Of a stretch of DNA of 64,000 bases, positions 35,371-49,209 are shown in pieces. Source of the stretch: Solicoccozyma terricola (taxonomy: Eukaryota; Basidiomycota; Tremellomycetes; Filobasidiales; Piskurozymaceae); the NCBI GenBank assembly GCA_001600875.1, contig BCLD01000008.1, positions 676,004 to 740,003 on the forward strand, given 5' to 3'. The position numbers were made by a program, and so were the translations under genes. A model generated the notes under the pieces. It saw only the letters and a program-made list of their open reading frames with translations, had not been told where the DNA came from and ran no database searches. Each line of letters starts with the position of its first letter. Position 1 is the first letter of the stretch.

Positions 35371-37795
35371 TCACAAAGGTCCACCCACTGTCCTGCTCGG
35401 CTCCTGACGTCCTCCACTTGCCACCCCGCCCCAGTCGCTGATCTCCGCCTCTGCGGTGTCGGGTAGCGGAAGAGGGACGTTTGCAGCCGTAGCCACCTCT
35501 CGCTCTGAGGCTACCACGATCTCGGGGCGGAAGGTCGACGTCGTGTCGGAGCGCTTGATGGCGTGAGATGATCGGGGCGATGCTGGCTTAGAGCTGTCTG
35601 ATGTTGGTGGTTGATTTGGATGAGGCGGAATGGCATGAACAGCGACTTGCGCTTCTTGCCAAGCTTGAAGGTTCTGTAGGCCTCAGTCTGCTCAGTTTCC
35701 GTTAACAGGCCGAAACTACAACCTCGTACACTCACCTGCTTACACCAATCTCGATGGGCTGTAGCCAAAGCAATGGTGAGATCTCTCAGATCGGCGACTT
35801 TCTGCCTCTGGAACCGGTCCAGATCCGCTTGCAGCGTCATGCTAGCGTACTTGAGATCCTGCGCAGAGGCTTGTAATGAATCCTCGAGCTGTAAAAGTAT
35901 CGTATGATGTGCTGAGTAACGCCGGGAATCGAAATTTTTTTAGAATCGAAAAAGTATAACCTACCTGCGCAATGTTATCCCTCGTCTTCCCGATATTCGC
36001 TCTCCGTGTCGCCTCAGGATCCACATCCATCATACCACTGACCGAATGCTTTAGAGCACTCAAGAATCCATAACCACCACCGGTCGCTCTCGCTCTTCTT
36101 GCCGCTGCTTTCTCCCTTTCCGCTTGAATCTCCTCCTCGCTCCTGAATGTGCTGCCTGTCAATCCCCTGCCCCCACTCTCCAAAGCCTCCTCAAGTCGTC
36201 GGGCTTCAGCTTCGGCCTTTTCCAATTCCTCGAGTTTGTCTCGTTGATGCTCTAATGTCTCTTGAACGAGCTCGTATTGCACATGCTTTTGATGACGGAA
36301 AGCTAGCCGTTGACGAATGATTTGCGAGAATTGAGCGTAGACATGTAGGGGTTCAGTGGCGTTGCGTTCCCATGATTGGAGCTGGAGGGGAGGGAAGGAA
36401 GTGGTCGCAAAATGATTAGGTGTTCATCGTCCCTGGTAACGCGTTTTTCGAAAGATTGAACCCACCAACGCAGCAGTACTCATATGACCGGCATCAACTG
36501 CCTGTCCCACTTTTTCCAACGCGGTTCCTAACTCTCCATGCTCCGTCAATGAAAACCCATTCAACACTGCTCCTAATTCATTCTTATCATGCGCTAATTC
36601 TCCCCACCTCTTCACCACTCTTCTGTTCACTTTCTCCATCTGACCCGTCAAATGTGACGCAAATCGATCGGTGAAAGCTTCAGAGTCAGCAAATCTTTGA
36701 TCTGGGTTCTTAAGCGGTGTGGAAGCTGATGGGGAGGGTAGGAGATGATGTGCGATATATGGTGTAGATGAGGAGTACTCGGATGCAGACGGTAGTTGTT
36801 CGTCAGACTCGGAGGATAGTTGGGAGGGACCGGATGGAGGTTGGAGGGTTGGGTTGTGGGAAGGAGCGTGGAGTGGGTTTTTGGGAAGCAGGGAGAGAGG
36901 TGGAGTGTGAAGGACCTCGGTCTATGTCGAGAACAACACGCACCACGATCAGTGTCTCCTTTTCCCGGGAAACTGGTACCTTCTCCCTCTACTCACCCAG
37001 CTAACACCATCCTCCAAAAACCGATGAAAAACATGTTCACCGCCTAGTATCGGATGTCTAGCTACTCTTCTCAAGAATTCCTCCAACATCCTGATCCGCC
37101 TAGCGATGACAGTCGCGTCTTCTTTCGCCTTTGATTGACCTTTGACAGCATAATCAGCGAGAGATTGTTTAGATGGGATAGGAGGGACGATGAGTACGGG
37201 ATAAAGAGCTACGAGAGAGGCGCGGAGCGAGTCGAATGCAGAGTAACGGCGTTTAGTCTCGTGTGTCTGAGGAGAATACGATGGTTGGATTGATTAGCAC
37301 CGCCGCCCGGAACTGGGGAACTCCGCTGCGTTCCAACTTACTCCTGTTCGAATCACGTAGGTAATATATGAAGCTCGACCTCCTTCCGTAGTCTTTTGCG
37401 CATCGACAATCTGCGCACACACAGACACAAACACCAAAAACGATTTCCGTTCAGCCCACTAACGCACCGCTCCGCTACCATGTTCTCCTCTCCCTCCAAC
37501 GTAAGCCACTCACGGAAATCTCAGCACCAGCTTGTAAATCGGCATCCCTATCACAACAAATCCCTTCCTTGACTCTTGGACCTACATAACTCTTGCTCCC
37601 AGCATTCGGGAAACTCGGTCTGTCCGTTGGAGGAGGATCACCCGATGCCGCCGATAAACCGGATGACGTAGAGGACAGGTTGTTCCGTGGGTGTGCCTCG
37701 GTCGGCGTGACTGATTCGGTGTGGAGGTCTTCCGAGGGAGCAGGGGATGTATTATTGGAGAACGGGTTGGGGGTGTTATCGTCGTATGAGTCCAT
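35371..37795 (-). CDS. SNX41: Sorting nexin Snx41 (PX-BAR; Atg20-related)
   Basis: Endosome-to-Golgi retrieval sorting nexin that partners Snx4. Start MDSYDDNTPNPFSNNTS at 37795. The PX domain spans several exons: KSYVGPRVKEGICCDRDADL, SIVDAQKTTEGGRASYITYV, THETKRRYSAFDSLRASLVA and YPVLIVPPIPSKQSLADYAV, with the RRYSxF and PPIPxK phosphoinositide-contacting motifs. The BAR region follows: VNRRVVKRWGELAHDKNELG, QFSQIIRQRLAFRHQKHVQY and LEELEKAEAEARRLEEALES. The Snx41-type insertion GFLSALKHSVSGMMDVDPEA is present, then TRDNIAQ. The last intron ends at CCTACAG so that the C-terminus reads HRDWCKQNLQAWQEAQ and runs to the stop at 35371; the first AG downstream of the donor would give a shorter, non-homologous tail. 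A 33-G tract lies about 105 bp upstream of the ATG. Confidence 0.88.
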
Positions 37796-37900
37796 GGTTG
37801 ATGGTGTATGTAGGTGGAGACGGATGGACATGGAGGTGGGGAAGGAGAGGGACAACACGATGGTCGATGCGTCATTCCAACGATCCACCGTGAGAAAGAT

Positions 37901-37934
<34 letters not shown>

Positions 37935-38490
37935 GCGACGGCGGGTGGAGGGAAGGGTGGGTGGCGAAGCAAGTGGCGAGGGGATGGTGATGGGTGACGG
38001 GTGGTGGTCGTCGTCGTGGTCTACTACCACCATGAACTCGATCGGCAGGGGTATGATGTGACCTGACGGGCACGGAGAGGTGACATCGTCTGGCCATGGC
38101 ACCCAGAGGGTATGCAGGCTCCGTCTTTCGAGGACCTTCCGACATCGGATCACGCCGTACCATGTCGTCCTATCACAATCACCATCCTCTCCGATTCTGA
38201 CCAAGCATCCTTGATCGCTTGATCGCTTTGGCTAATGGATGCTTCCCGCCTGGAAGCCGGCTCTCGTATGAGTCAAGTCTCACGTCCGCGTATTGCAGGA
38301 CATGATCGATGACAAGAATACACCCCTTGACATTCTTCTACTGCTTTAGTCTCCTCTATGACCTGATACAAACATATCATCTAGACACAGCGTACACGGT
38401 GATTCCGATTCTAATCGCACATACCCAATACCCTTCTATTCGTTTTTTGAAAGCTCCGCTCCCACCGTCCACCCTCTCGTCTCCGATCGA
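37796..38490. other. Intergenic region upstream of SNX41 with long poly-G tract
   Basis: This 695-bp stretch contains the SNX41 promoter and 5' leader and the 3' flank of the small acidic-protein gene; both genes are on the minus strand. It holds the 33-G tract and GGTGATGGGTGACGGGTGG-like G-rich repeats just beyond it. No exon is supported. Confidence 0.5.
37901..37933 (+). repeat. Poly-G tract (33 G) upstream of SNX41
   Basis: Thirty-three consecutive G on the plus strand (poly-C on the SNX41 strand), 106 bp before the SNX41 ATG, probably in the 5' leader or core promoter. Confidence 0.9.
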
Positions 38491-38928
38491 TCACTCCTCA
38501 TTCTGTCCTTCCCGACTCTCAATAACCTCCTTCGCCTCCCTAACCTCCCCTTCACTAGCTCCAAACGCCTTCTTCTCTTCCTCTCCTAATATCTCACCAT
38601 CCTCATTCTCATCCAATTCCCTCTCCGCTTCTCCTAAAGTCCCTAATAAATTATCCAACCTGGCTTCCAATGAATCAGCAATATCAGTCGCCGAATCCAT
38701 TTGTCGAAGAAGGTCTTGAAGATCTCCGTCCTCGGAATCAACAGAAGGGTTGGAGGTTAATGCAGCGAGGAGAGGTTGGAGTACTGCAAGATCGGAAGGA
38801 GAGAGTGTGGATAGTGCATCTGCTATGTCTGGTGGGAGGGTGCTTGGGACGGTATTTGTTGGATGGCCGTTTGTTGGAGTCGATGATTGCATTGCCTCTG
38901 CGACGAGATCCAGATCGGACGACAACAT
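38491..38928 (-). CDS. Small acidic coiled-coil protein of unknown function
   Basis: An intronless 145-residue ORF with a good ATG at 38928 (MLSSDLDLVAEAMQSSTPTN). After a polar N-terminus there is a Leu-rich helical stretch, LPPDIADALSTLSPSDLAVL and QPLLAALTSNP, then an acidic helix, DLQDLLRQMDSATDIADSLE and ARLDNLLGTLGEAERELDEN, and an acidic end with ESREGQNEE. The heptad pattern suggests a short coiled coil, as in small subunits of tethering or cytoskeletal complexes, but I do not recognise the family. It is divergent from MAP2 with 194 bp between start codons. Being intronless is unusual here, but the composition and codon use look coding. Confidence 0.6.
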   Translation of the reverse strand: MLSSDLDLVAEAMQSSTPTNGHPTNTVPSTLPPDIADALSTLSPSDLAVLQPLLAALTSNPSVDSEDGDLQDLLRQMDSATDIADSLEARLDNLLGTLGEAERELDENEDGEILGEEEKKAFGASEGEVREAKEVIESREGQNEE

Positions 38929-39122
38929 GAGTGAGGTGCTGTTGCGTGGATTGAGATGGTGGTGGGTGCCATTTGAAATTCGATTACCATGGCCCCCCCA
39001 CCCCTACCCCCTCTTTCAGCTGCTCATGACCGATTACGTCATCCCCTCCCGCAAGCAAAAGTTCAATCCCTTTCACTCGAGTATATCCCGCAACATCGTC
39101 CGAAGGACAACCACCACAATCA

Positions 39123-41121
<1,999 letters not shown>

Positions 41122-41376
41122 TCCTCTTGTTCTAGGAAGTCTTATATGGAGCGACTGTATCAATATGTGTTTATATCATGTCCAGGTCGCTTGCAATTTG
41201 GTCATTATATATCGTCGATATTAGTGACAGGCGAACATTTATGGCCTTAAGAGATTGCGTGTGAGATAGGCCAACGTGACCGTCGAATTGGAGGTAACCC
41301 AGCAGTTGGAAGCATCCCCTCAGCCGGCATGGAATACTGGAAATAAGGAGAGCACAATCCATCGTCACAAAGATAC

Positions 41377-41398
41377 ATATATATATATATATATATAT
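41377..41398 (+). repeat. (AT)11 dinucleotide repeat
   Basis: Eleven AT units about 255 bp downstream of the MAP2 stop codon, in otherwise unique sequence. Confidence 0.9.
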
Positions 41399-41817
41399 CA
41401 AAGGCGAAAACAAAGACTATACACTTGCTACTCGGAGCTCTTTTATGTATCGCCTTTCACGCGCCTTTCAGTATATACCTGTCTATTGTGATTCGGAGAA
41501 AACATTCCAGCATCGATCATCTAGTGCAACTCTTTCAAGCCACTCCAAACGACGTCAACCAATCTCGCCGAACCAAAGTAGACAGCACTTGAATCTCCAG
41601 ACTCATTTCCGAAGAAATTAGAACCTTGTACCGCGCGATCGATGGTGAGAAGTTATATCGACCTAAAGAAGCACTCCTGCGTGGAGAACCACAGAGGAGG
41701 TCCCTGGCTATGGTGGTCTGAGTCTGTTGGTAAAAAATTATGAAGAGAAGAGAAGAGGGAGGAGCGGTGGGGAGTCGAGAAAAAAAAGAGCAGGAGGGAG
41801 GGCGAAACGGGACGATG

Positions 41818-41823
41818 CACGTG
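41818..41823 (+). promoter_or_regulatory. E-box CACGTG upstream of ELP3
   Basis: GCACGTGAAAACG lies 90 bp before the ELP3 start; the ten bases CACGTGAAAA recur before the Faf1-like gene. Function as a bHLH site is inferred. Confidence 0.35.
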
Positions 41824-41912
41824 AAAACGATTGTTATCGATTCAAAGAAGTTGAACAGTCCACGCTCGTGGCTACACTACCTACCCCCACGCACTTCTCC
41901 ATAGACAACACC

Positions 41913-44900
41913 ATGGTCTCCTCCGACCAAGCGGAAACGTACCTCCTAGCATGCACTTCCATCGTCCGCGACCTGATCGCCGCCTTCCAGTCCTCGAAAG
42001 AGATCTCCCTCAACGAGCTGCGCAACCGCTACGCCAAGAAGCTCAAACTGAAGGGTGTACCGAGATTGGTGGATATTTTGAGTGCTGTTCCCGTAGAATG
42101 GCAGGACAGACTGAGAGGAGCTCTGAGAGCCAAGCCAGTGCGAACGGCCAGTGGGGTTAGTAGAGAGGGAGAAAGGTTGGACGAACGAATCGCTGATGGC
42201 ATGTCGAGGTCCATCAAACAGATCGCCGTCGTAGCAGTGATGTGCAAACCACATCGGTGTCCACACGTTGCCATGACCGGTAACATCTGTGTGTGAGTTT
42301 CTCGCGCACATCCTGCGCACATACTTCACTTCAAACATCAGCTAATCCCTCTCTTATCAATCACCAGCTACTGTCCCGGAGGACCTGATTCTGATTTCGA
42401 ATACTCCACTCAGTCTTACACGGGATACGAGGTACGATCGATACTCCATGCAACATCATCATAATCTCTGACCAGAGACTGACTTTTATCACCTTAGCCA
42501 ACATCCATGCGAGCGATCAGAGCACGATACGACCCCTACGAACAGGCTCGAGGTCGAATTGACCAACTAAAAGGCCTAGGCCACAGTGTCGACAAGGTTG
42601 AGATAATGTTGGTATCTTCGCCCGCTGTCTTTTCCGCTCTTTCACGGATCCCGCCGTTCTGATTATTGAAGGCTGACATCGCTACGTTACAGTATCATGG
42701 GTGGAACATTCATGTCTATGCCTGAAGATTATCGACACAAGTTTGTGGCTGGGTTACATAACGCTCTGAGCGGATACACTGGCGAGGATATTGATGAGGC
42801 TGTCAAGTAAGCTTCATATAATAGTCTCTGGATATACGATGGGCCATTGACGGACTTGAGTCGCGTCGATAGGTACTCGGAGCAGAGCAAAACGAAATGC
42901 GTGGGTATAACCATTGAGACAAGACCGGATTATTGCTTGAAGCCCCATTTAAGGTGAGATGCTTCGCTCTACACGCGAGTGTCCAAGTACTGATGATACG
43001 CTACATTTAGTCAAATGCTTCGATATGGCTGTACTAGACTGGAAATTGGGGTTCAGTCGGTTTACGAGGTGAGAACACCTGTCGCCCAGCCATTTCCAAA
43101 GGACACACGCAGTTGACGCGATTCCCGCCGTCTCATGCAGGACGTCGCAAGAGACACCAACCGTGGCCACACAGTACGATCTGTAACCGAGTCCTTCCAT
43201 TTAGCCAAGGACGCGGGCTACAAGATCGTCGCTCACATGATGCCTGATCTACCCAACTGCGGAGTAGAAAGGGATATATGGCAATTCCAAGAATTCTTCG
43301 AGAACCCGGCGTTCCGATCGGATGGATTGAAGTTGTATCCGACGTTGGTGATTCGAGGCACGGGTCTGTATGAGCTGTGGAGAATGGGGAAATACAAAAA
43401 CTACACTCCAAACGCGCTGGTAGACATCGTTGCTAGGATTCTTGCCCTCGTGCCGCCATGGACTCGAGTGTATCGAGTGCAAAGGTATGTATGGTTGTGC
43501 CTCTTCCGTCGCGAGTCAATACTGATCGCCCATCTCTTTCACAGAGATATTCCGATGCCGTTGGTTTCCTCTGGAGTAGAGAATGGAAATCTGCGTCAGC
43601 TCGCTCTTGATCGAATGAAGGACTTTGGTGCTGAATGTCGAGACGTCCGATATCGAGAGGTTGGAGTGGGTGTCATCGCTCATAAGAGTAGTCCCGGAGA
43701 TTCCGCTGATTGGTCTTTATCACCTTGATAGATGTCTGAGATCCATCAACGCGTCCGCCCACAATCACTCGAACTCCTCAGACGAGATTACACTGCCAAT
43801 GGAGGATGGGAGACCTTTTTGTCCTATGAAGACCCAGAGCAGGACATCCTCGTTGGATTACTCCGTCTGCGCAAGTGCTCCGAGGACGGAACTTTCAGAA
43901 CAGAACTGACAGGGATGGTGGGGGGCTGCAGTATGGTACGAGAGTTGGTGAGTCCCACCAGCGACGGGACTTGCTGTCAATTGAGGAGCTCACACTACTT
44001 CGACACCGTAGCACGTATATGGCACTGCAGTTGGCGTACACAGTCGAGATCCCAAAGTCTTCCAGCATCAGGTGAGTTGTCAGGTGTACATAAAACCCTT
44101 GTCCAGTGTCACTGACAGATCTGATTTGACAGGGAATTGGTACGCTTCTTATGGAAGAGGCAGAACGCATCGCTCGAGACGAACACGGTAGCGGACGAAT
44201 CGCTGTCATCTCTGGTGAGTAGCGATGGCCTTCGGCGATGATCCTGCCACTAATAGCAATGGTTTAGGTGTTGGGACTCGTGATTATTACCGACGTCTGG
44301 GGTACAAACTTGAAGGGCCGTATATGATCAAGGATCTGGAGCTAATGGAGGACGAGGATTATGCAGAAGAAGCAGACGAAGAAGAAGTGGAAGACTTTGC
44401 AGAGTTTAAGGAAAACGTCAAAGAGTGCAATAACGCGCCGATGTCGCCCACGGCTGCTCTTGCGGATGGTGTGACGCCGGCGGATGCTGCGGAAAACACA
44501 TCTGATTCAAGTCAGGCAGGGCCATCGCTGGAAACTATTGCAGCCGCTTTGGCTGCCCAATCGTCATTCCGCTCCCAGACTCGGCCCGAACTTCGGTCTC
44601 TAGGAGATTTACCTGCTGGCGAGGCCAAGGTCCAGCTTTGCAAGACGGACTTGGATGCTAGTAGTCGGAATATCTATTGCACGCGGGAGGGCTGCGGCAG
44701 TCTCATCTTGGCTGCCGGGGTTGCAAATTGGGTCGTAGCTGAGGGTGGTGTGGTGAGTTCCGAAACGGGGGGGTTTTGCTGACGCCGCATTCCACTGATA
44801 TCGCTGCCTCTTCACAGCTACCGGTGGACTCAACCGCACCGTTTCCACCTGTTGCTGAACTCGACGCAGCTGCTCATCCCGCTATCCAGCGGCCAACGCC

Positions 44901-45105
44901 CTACTGGCACGTTAGTGGCGTCCCGATGTGTTTCGAGAACATTGGATTCACGCGGACGACGACAGACGGTATGCGCAAGGAAGGCAAGATCAAGTGGTTG
45001 ATATGTGCCGAATGCGATCTCGGTCCGATAGGGTGGTGCTATGAGGGAGGTCGAGAGGCATGGCTTGCTGTCTCGAGGGTAAAGTATGGTCCAGCAGCCG
45101 CATGA
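41913..45105 (+). CDS. ELP3: Elongator Elp3 fused in frame to an Mss4/Dss4 (RABIF) domain
   Basis: Elp3 is the catalytic radical-SAM/acetyl-CoA subunit of Elongator, making cm5U-type modifications at tRNA wobble U34. About 14 exons, about 785 residues. Start [20 protein letters not shown]. Radical-SAM cluster: [20 protein letters not shown] with CxxxxCx9CxxC-type cysteines; then [35 protein letters not shown] (after a GTTGGT donor), [20 protein letters not shown] and [16 protein letters not shown] domain: [36 protein letters not shown] and [19 protein letters not shown]. No stop follows. The frame runs through an acidic linker ([14 protein letters not shown]) and about 100 residues into an Mss4 domain: [41 protein letters not shown] and [20 protein letters not shown] with paired zinc cysteines, ending KYGPAAA. 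A separate DSS4 gene from an internal ATG (44441) is the alternative, but Elp3 would then lack its own stop codon. Confidence 0.9.
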
Positions 45106-45257
45106 TGGTATTCATTCATTATTTGTATATTGGAGCATCGAATGATGATCACAGGGTCTGCATGATACACTCTATCCAAATAAGCGTGTATATGTTTACG
45201 ACAAGCAAACAAGCACGAAGATACAAGCCCGAATACATATCTAGAGTGACAAATGCC

Positions 45258-48200
45258 TCAGTTACGGACGAAAATGCGGATCTGAGAGCACGCATAGGGT
45301 ACATTAGCAACGTGATAGTTGTTAGAAGGGTAAAGTAAAGGAACGCTCACGGTAACCCAAGCGCCAACTACAGCGAACAACGCCAATCCTCCGAGAATAC
45401 TACCAAACCATACATACTGAACCCATGTGCAAGAGTCAGTCTATATTGATATCGAGCTCGTCCGGAAGCACAACTCACGCCCTCGGTGACATCTTGACCA
45501 GGAACATGCACCTGAGCATAGGGACTGACTTCAGTACTGCATTTCAGCCAAGATTGTCAAGGCCCTTACATTCATTCCCCACAGACCGGTGACTAAATTC
45601 ATCGGACTGAAATCATAACGAAAACGCTCAGCTTGTGCAATGCTAGTTGGGGTGATCTCACTCACATCAAAACGGTACCGAGAGCCGTCAATTTTCTGCA
45701 GTACAGCAGATACGATCAGTCTCCGTGACCGCTGGATAAGGATCAACAGTCTGCTCACGAAAGTACGTCGTTAATCTGGTTGTTCGCGTCCGTCATCTCA
45801 ATCGAGATCTGAGCAAGATAATTGGAGTGTGATCGCGACAAAATCTTTTCGTAGTGATTCAAGTTCTGGGTCATGGTGATCAAATGGTCCTGACATGACG
45901 TTGGAGGGGTTCGTCAGCCAAAGTCTGGCAGATTATCGAAAGGGCGCCTCACCTGGATATCGGACAAATACAGACCCTGCGTGTAGGAAGGAATGTTAGC
46001 CGGGTTTTGGCTGAACAACGATACAGAGTGCGGGAGCACTAACGATATCTGACTTGGGCGCTACGCTCCAATTCTCATTGCATCGCTTAGCAAGGCCTTT
46101 GACGACGTCTGCTTTGTTACCCATGAGTCGAAGTAGGCCCATAACCTTCTTTCGGCAAGTACCAATCCTGAGGGTAGCGATTGTCAGGCGTCGGTGTCAG
46201 AAACCGTACGGTGCTCCCGGCTTACCTCCTCAACATGTCACTCTGCTCCGCTTCTTTCAGGATGAGTACAAGCTCGTCGATGCCATCTACCTCATACTCA
46301 ATACCCTGGATTAACGGGCCGAAGGCGTCGGTGATATCGTCGATGAGAGCGTACGAAATCCAATCCGAGGTGACCGAGATGTAATCCTTGAGCGATTTGA
46401 TTCGCCGGCGGACATTTTGCGGGTGGGTGGTGCCTCGGAAATGGAACTACAAGGGAGATTGGGTCGATCAGTTCGTCAATCAATCGTAACGAGCGCCTGC
46501 CTGACTCACAGAAAGAGTGCCTTCTCGGAAGACGATAATGTACATGTTCAGAGGTTCCAGGTATGTTTGACTGTAAGGGTCTTGATCAAACGATCGGAAA
46601 CAGACGAGGTAATAACTGCGGAATAGCTCGATTTTTTCACGAGTTTCTTCAAGCAGAATGTCTTCAGTAGTCAAAGGATGAATGCCAAAGACCTGATGGG
46701 TAGCGACGGTGGTGAATAGACCGAGGGTACCATGTAGCGAGTATCACTCACCTTTGCGAACATTCTCATCTCCTCGTCAGTAGGAGACAGTACGTCCAGC
46801 CACCAGGTGCTGGCCTCCGGATCCGGACTCTGCGTCTTGCTAGGTGACAAAGGTGATTCGTCTCCTCCACCAGACATTCCAGGGACGGGCTGTCCTCCCA
46901 GAGCGCCAGCCGCCTTGGCCAGCAGACTCTGCTTGGGATTCGACGGTATCGTATCTGCCGTATTGATAGGCGTGGCCCCACCACTTGCCGTCCGACCGAT
47001 ACTTCCAACGTCGCTGTTTGGAGCCCCTGCTCTAGGGCTGGGGTTAATATCGTCGACTTCGCCTCCAACACCGCCCTTCCCCGCAAAGAGATCACTAAAG
47101 GTCTGGTCCTCTGACGGTAACTCGCAGAGGCTCCTTGCGTGGATGGTCGCCGGCATGGCGTTCGAGTAGAACGAAAATCTATAAGGTCGTTCCCTGTGTG
47201 AAATGGGTAGAGGTGCAGATGCCGGCTCTGGATAATCGGTGTAGGAGCTTCCCGTGATAAGATTCTTTGGGAATCGGGAAGCTTTGGTGGTAATTGCTCC
47301 ACGTTCCACTTGACCGTTCCTCGTCGACGCTGAATCAGCAGCGAACGACACGTCTGGACCAGCGGCATCCGCTGGGCCACCGAAACCTTCGAATAGGGCC
47401 AACTTTGCCTGTCGTCGTGCGTGTGGGATTGGATTGGAAGCTGAGAGTTTGCGGTTCCGACGACGGATGAAATGCTCGTTGTCGTTGGTCGGGGCAGTGT
47501 TTCCAGGTGAGGTAGCAAGGGTAGATTCGGCGTCAAATGTGCCATTACGATCCCGGCCCGTAGAGGATGTGACACTTTCAGACGTAATGTTGTCCTCTCC
47601 TGTCTTGTGATGAAGGTCGCCCAACAGGTCTAATTCCCCAATTCCGACTCCTGTACTACCCCTCATAGCCTCGATCATTTCCTTGTTCTGAGTGTTGTAA
47701 GACCCACCTGATACAGACGAGATAGCCATTGGACTACTCGAGCTCATCTTCCTATTTAGACCCAACTCCTCCCTTTCCTTCTCTGCAAATTCCTCCATAT
47801 GTGAAAAGTCGAAATGATTCTTCATCACACCCATTCCACCCATCATCATTCCCGCCGGTCTTATATCTGGTGATATCCTGACTCCACCCCTCATCAAGTT
47901 GGAATTCGGCATGTCCCTTCCTCCCCCCGATCCAAAACTCATCGAGTTATGATGCTCTCTATCTTGTAAATGTATATCCGAAGCTGCATTCTTCATATCG
48001 CCCGAAGAATACCCAGTGGACCTCCCCATACCACTCCCTTCTTCATCTTCACTCCCTCCTTCATCTTGCTCTTCTCCGCCACCCGAATACTGTTGCAGGT
48101 CGTCCTCATCCTCCCCACCATGTCCAAAGCTCATATGACGAGCGATGTTCATATCCTCCTCCTCGTGCTCTGACAGCATTGGAAACGGAGATTCTTCCAA

Positions 48201-48804
48201 CATGGAAGCCGTGGTGTAAATGCCGTGTGAGTGAGAGTTACGTTTTAGAAGAGGTGGGTTGGCGTCGCCGCCAGCTCCAGCGGAGAAGGACGGGTGGGGA
48301 CCTGGAAGAGCCATATTCCCTACCTGAACGGAGTTGGACCGTGCTCGTGCTGGAGGGGAAGAGTGGTCAAGTGCAGGTCAGACCAATCTAATTCAGATAT
48401 CGAAACGTTTTCCCAAAACTCGGGGTTCAACACTCACACATCGACAGAGCTGAATCAATATCTTGCGCTCTCTGCCTCTCCCTGTTTTCCTCATCTCTAT
48501 CTCTAGCCGCCTGATCACCGATACTACCTCTTCTGACCCTCATAGCGTCTCTAGGGGAAGTGGATCCATCCCTTGCAAATTCTCGTTCTCGTTCTCGTTC
48601 TCGTTCTCGTTCACGTTCCCGTTCACGTTCCCGCTCGCGATCTCTTCCCGGATGTGCATCGTTGGCAAAGGTGATGGTCGGCGTTGAGGAGAATGAAGGG
48701 TCCTGTGGACGAGCTGTACGAGGAAAGATCTGGCCAGTGTTTGAGCGGGTTGCTGAGGGTGTGGAGGGGTCGAATCGTGGAGATGAGATGGACGGAGGAG
48801 GCAT
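45258..48804 (-). CDS. MNR2: CorA-type Mg2+ transporter, Alr1/Mnr2 family
   Basis: Plasma-membrane (Alr1) or vacuolar (Mnr2) Mg2+ channel/transporter of the CorA-Mrs2-Alr1 superfamily; about 1,000 residues. Start at 48804 (MPPPSISSPRFDPSTPSATR). Exon 1 encodes a long Arg/Glu dipeptide repeat, then joins at SMS to RARSNSVQVGNMALPGPHPS, an N-terminal motif of this family. A long disordered N-terminal part follows (DDLQQYSGGGEEQDEGGSED and others), then the CorA domain: WWLDVLSPTDEEMRMFAKV, GIHPLTTEDILLEETREKIE, LFRSYYLVCFRSFDQDPYSQ, DWISYALIDDITDAFGPLIQ, VMGLLRLMGNKADVVKGLAK and YLSDIQDHLITMTQNLNHYE. The GMN signature is intact: MNLVTGLWGMNVHVPGQ. The second membrane helix is VWFGSILGGLALFAVVGAW, ending VTIRIFVRN after a last intron that may also be read through in frame. 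Alr1 and Mnr2 cannot be separated from this alone. Confidence 0.9.
48582..48643 (-). repeat. Hexanucleotide repeat encoding an Arg-Glu tract
   Basis: CGTTCT/CGTTCA-type units on the plus strand encode RERERERE on the MNR2 strand, inside exon 1. Such tracts are often length-variable; here about ten units are present. Confidence 0.85.
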
Positions 48805-49209
48805 TGTGGTCCGGGGGGTTTTATTTTATTCTGTTTGTGTAATAGGAGGTTGCAGACGATTGCCGTTTGGTAGGCAGGGCTGTGAGAGAACTATCGATGA
48901 ATGGCCATTGATCGTCGAGCGTATGAACCAGGCTCTTGACGGGTGGTGGGAGGTACTATATGTGATGTCGATGATGTTACCGATGGTCCGGTCACATGAA
49001 CATGAACAGGAATCGCCGAATGCACCACTTCTCGTTCTCACGGTTGGTGGGGGAGGGGAGCACACATCATCATCAGTAACATCATCAGTAGCACCAACAT
49101 CACAACAACAGCTCATCCCCGGCATCCAGAGGGTAGTCCAGCTGTCCACCCAGGCGCACCCCAACCACCAAGCAGCCGCAGCCGCAACCTCCGAGCTCCG
49201 CGTACCATC
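48805..49209. promoter_or_regulatory. Divergent promoter region, MNR2 / LIN1
   Basis: A 405-bp spacer between divergent starts. Near 49064-49090 ATCATCAGTAAC is repeated twice in tandem (the second copy ends in G), followed by a CA/CAC-rich leader before the LIN1 ATG. No coding exon is seen. Confidence 0.4.

Larger units (their letters stand above)
41122..41912. other. Intergenic region between MAP2 and ELP3
   Basis: A 791-bp spacer, the longest non-coding stretch in the window. It holds the MAP2 3' flank, an (AT)11 repeat, and the ELP3 promoter with purine-rich GAGAAGAG stretches and an E-box 90-95 bp before the ATG. I found no tRNA, snRNA or coding exon in it. Confidence 0.5.

Noticed and set aside
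41122..41912. Possible tRNA or small RNA gene in the longest spacer
   Set aside because: No A-box/B-box pair or cloverleaf pairing was found by eye; a covariance-model scan would settle this.
44441..45105. Separate DSS4 gene starting at an internal ATG
   Set aside because: Not excluded, but the Elp3 frame has no stop before it and no intergenic space exists, so the fusion was preferred.
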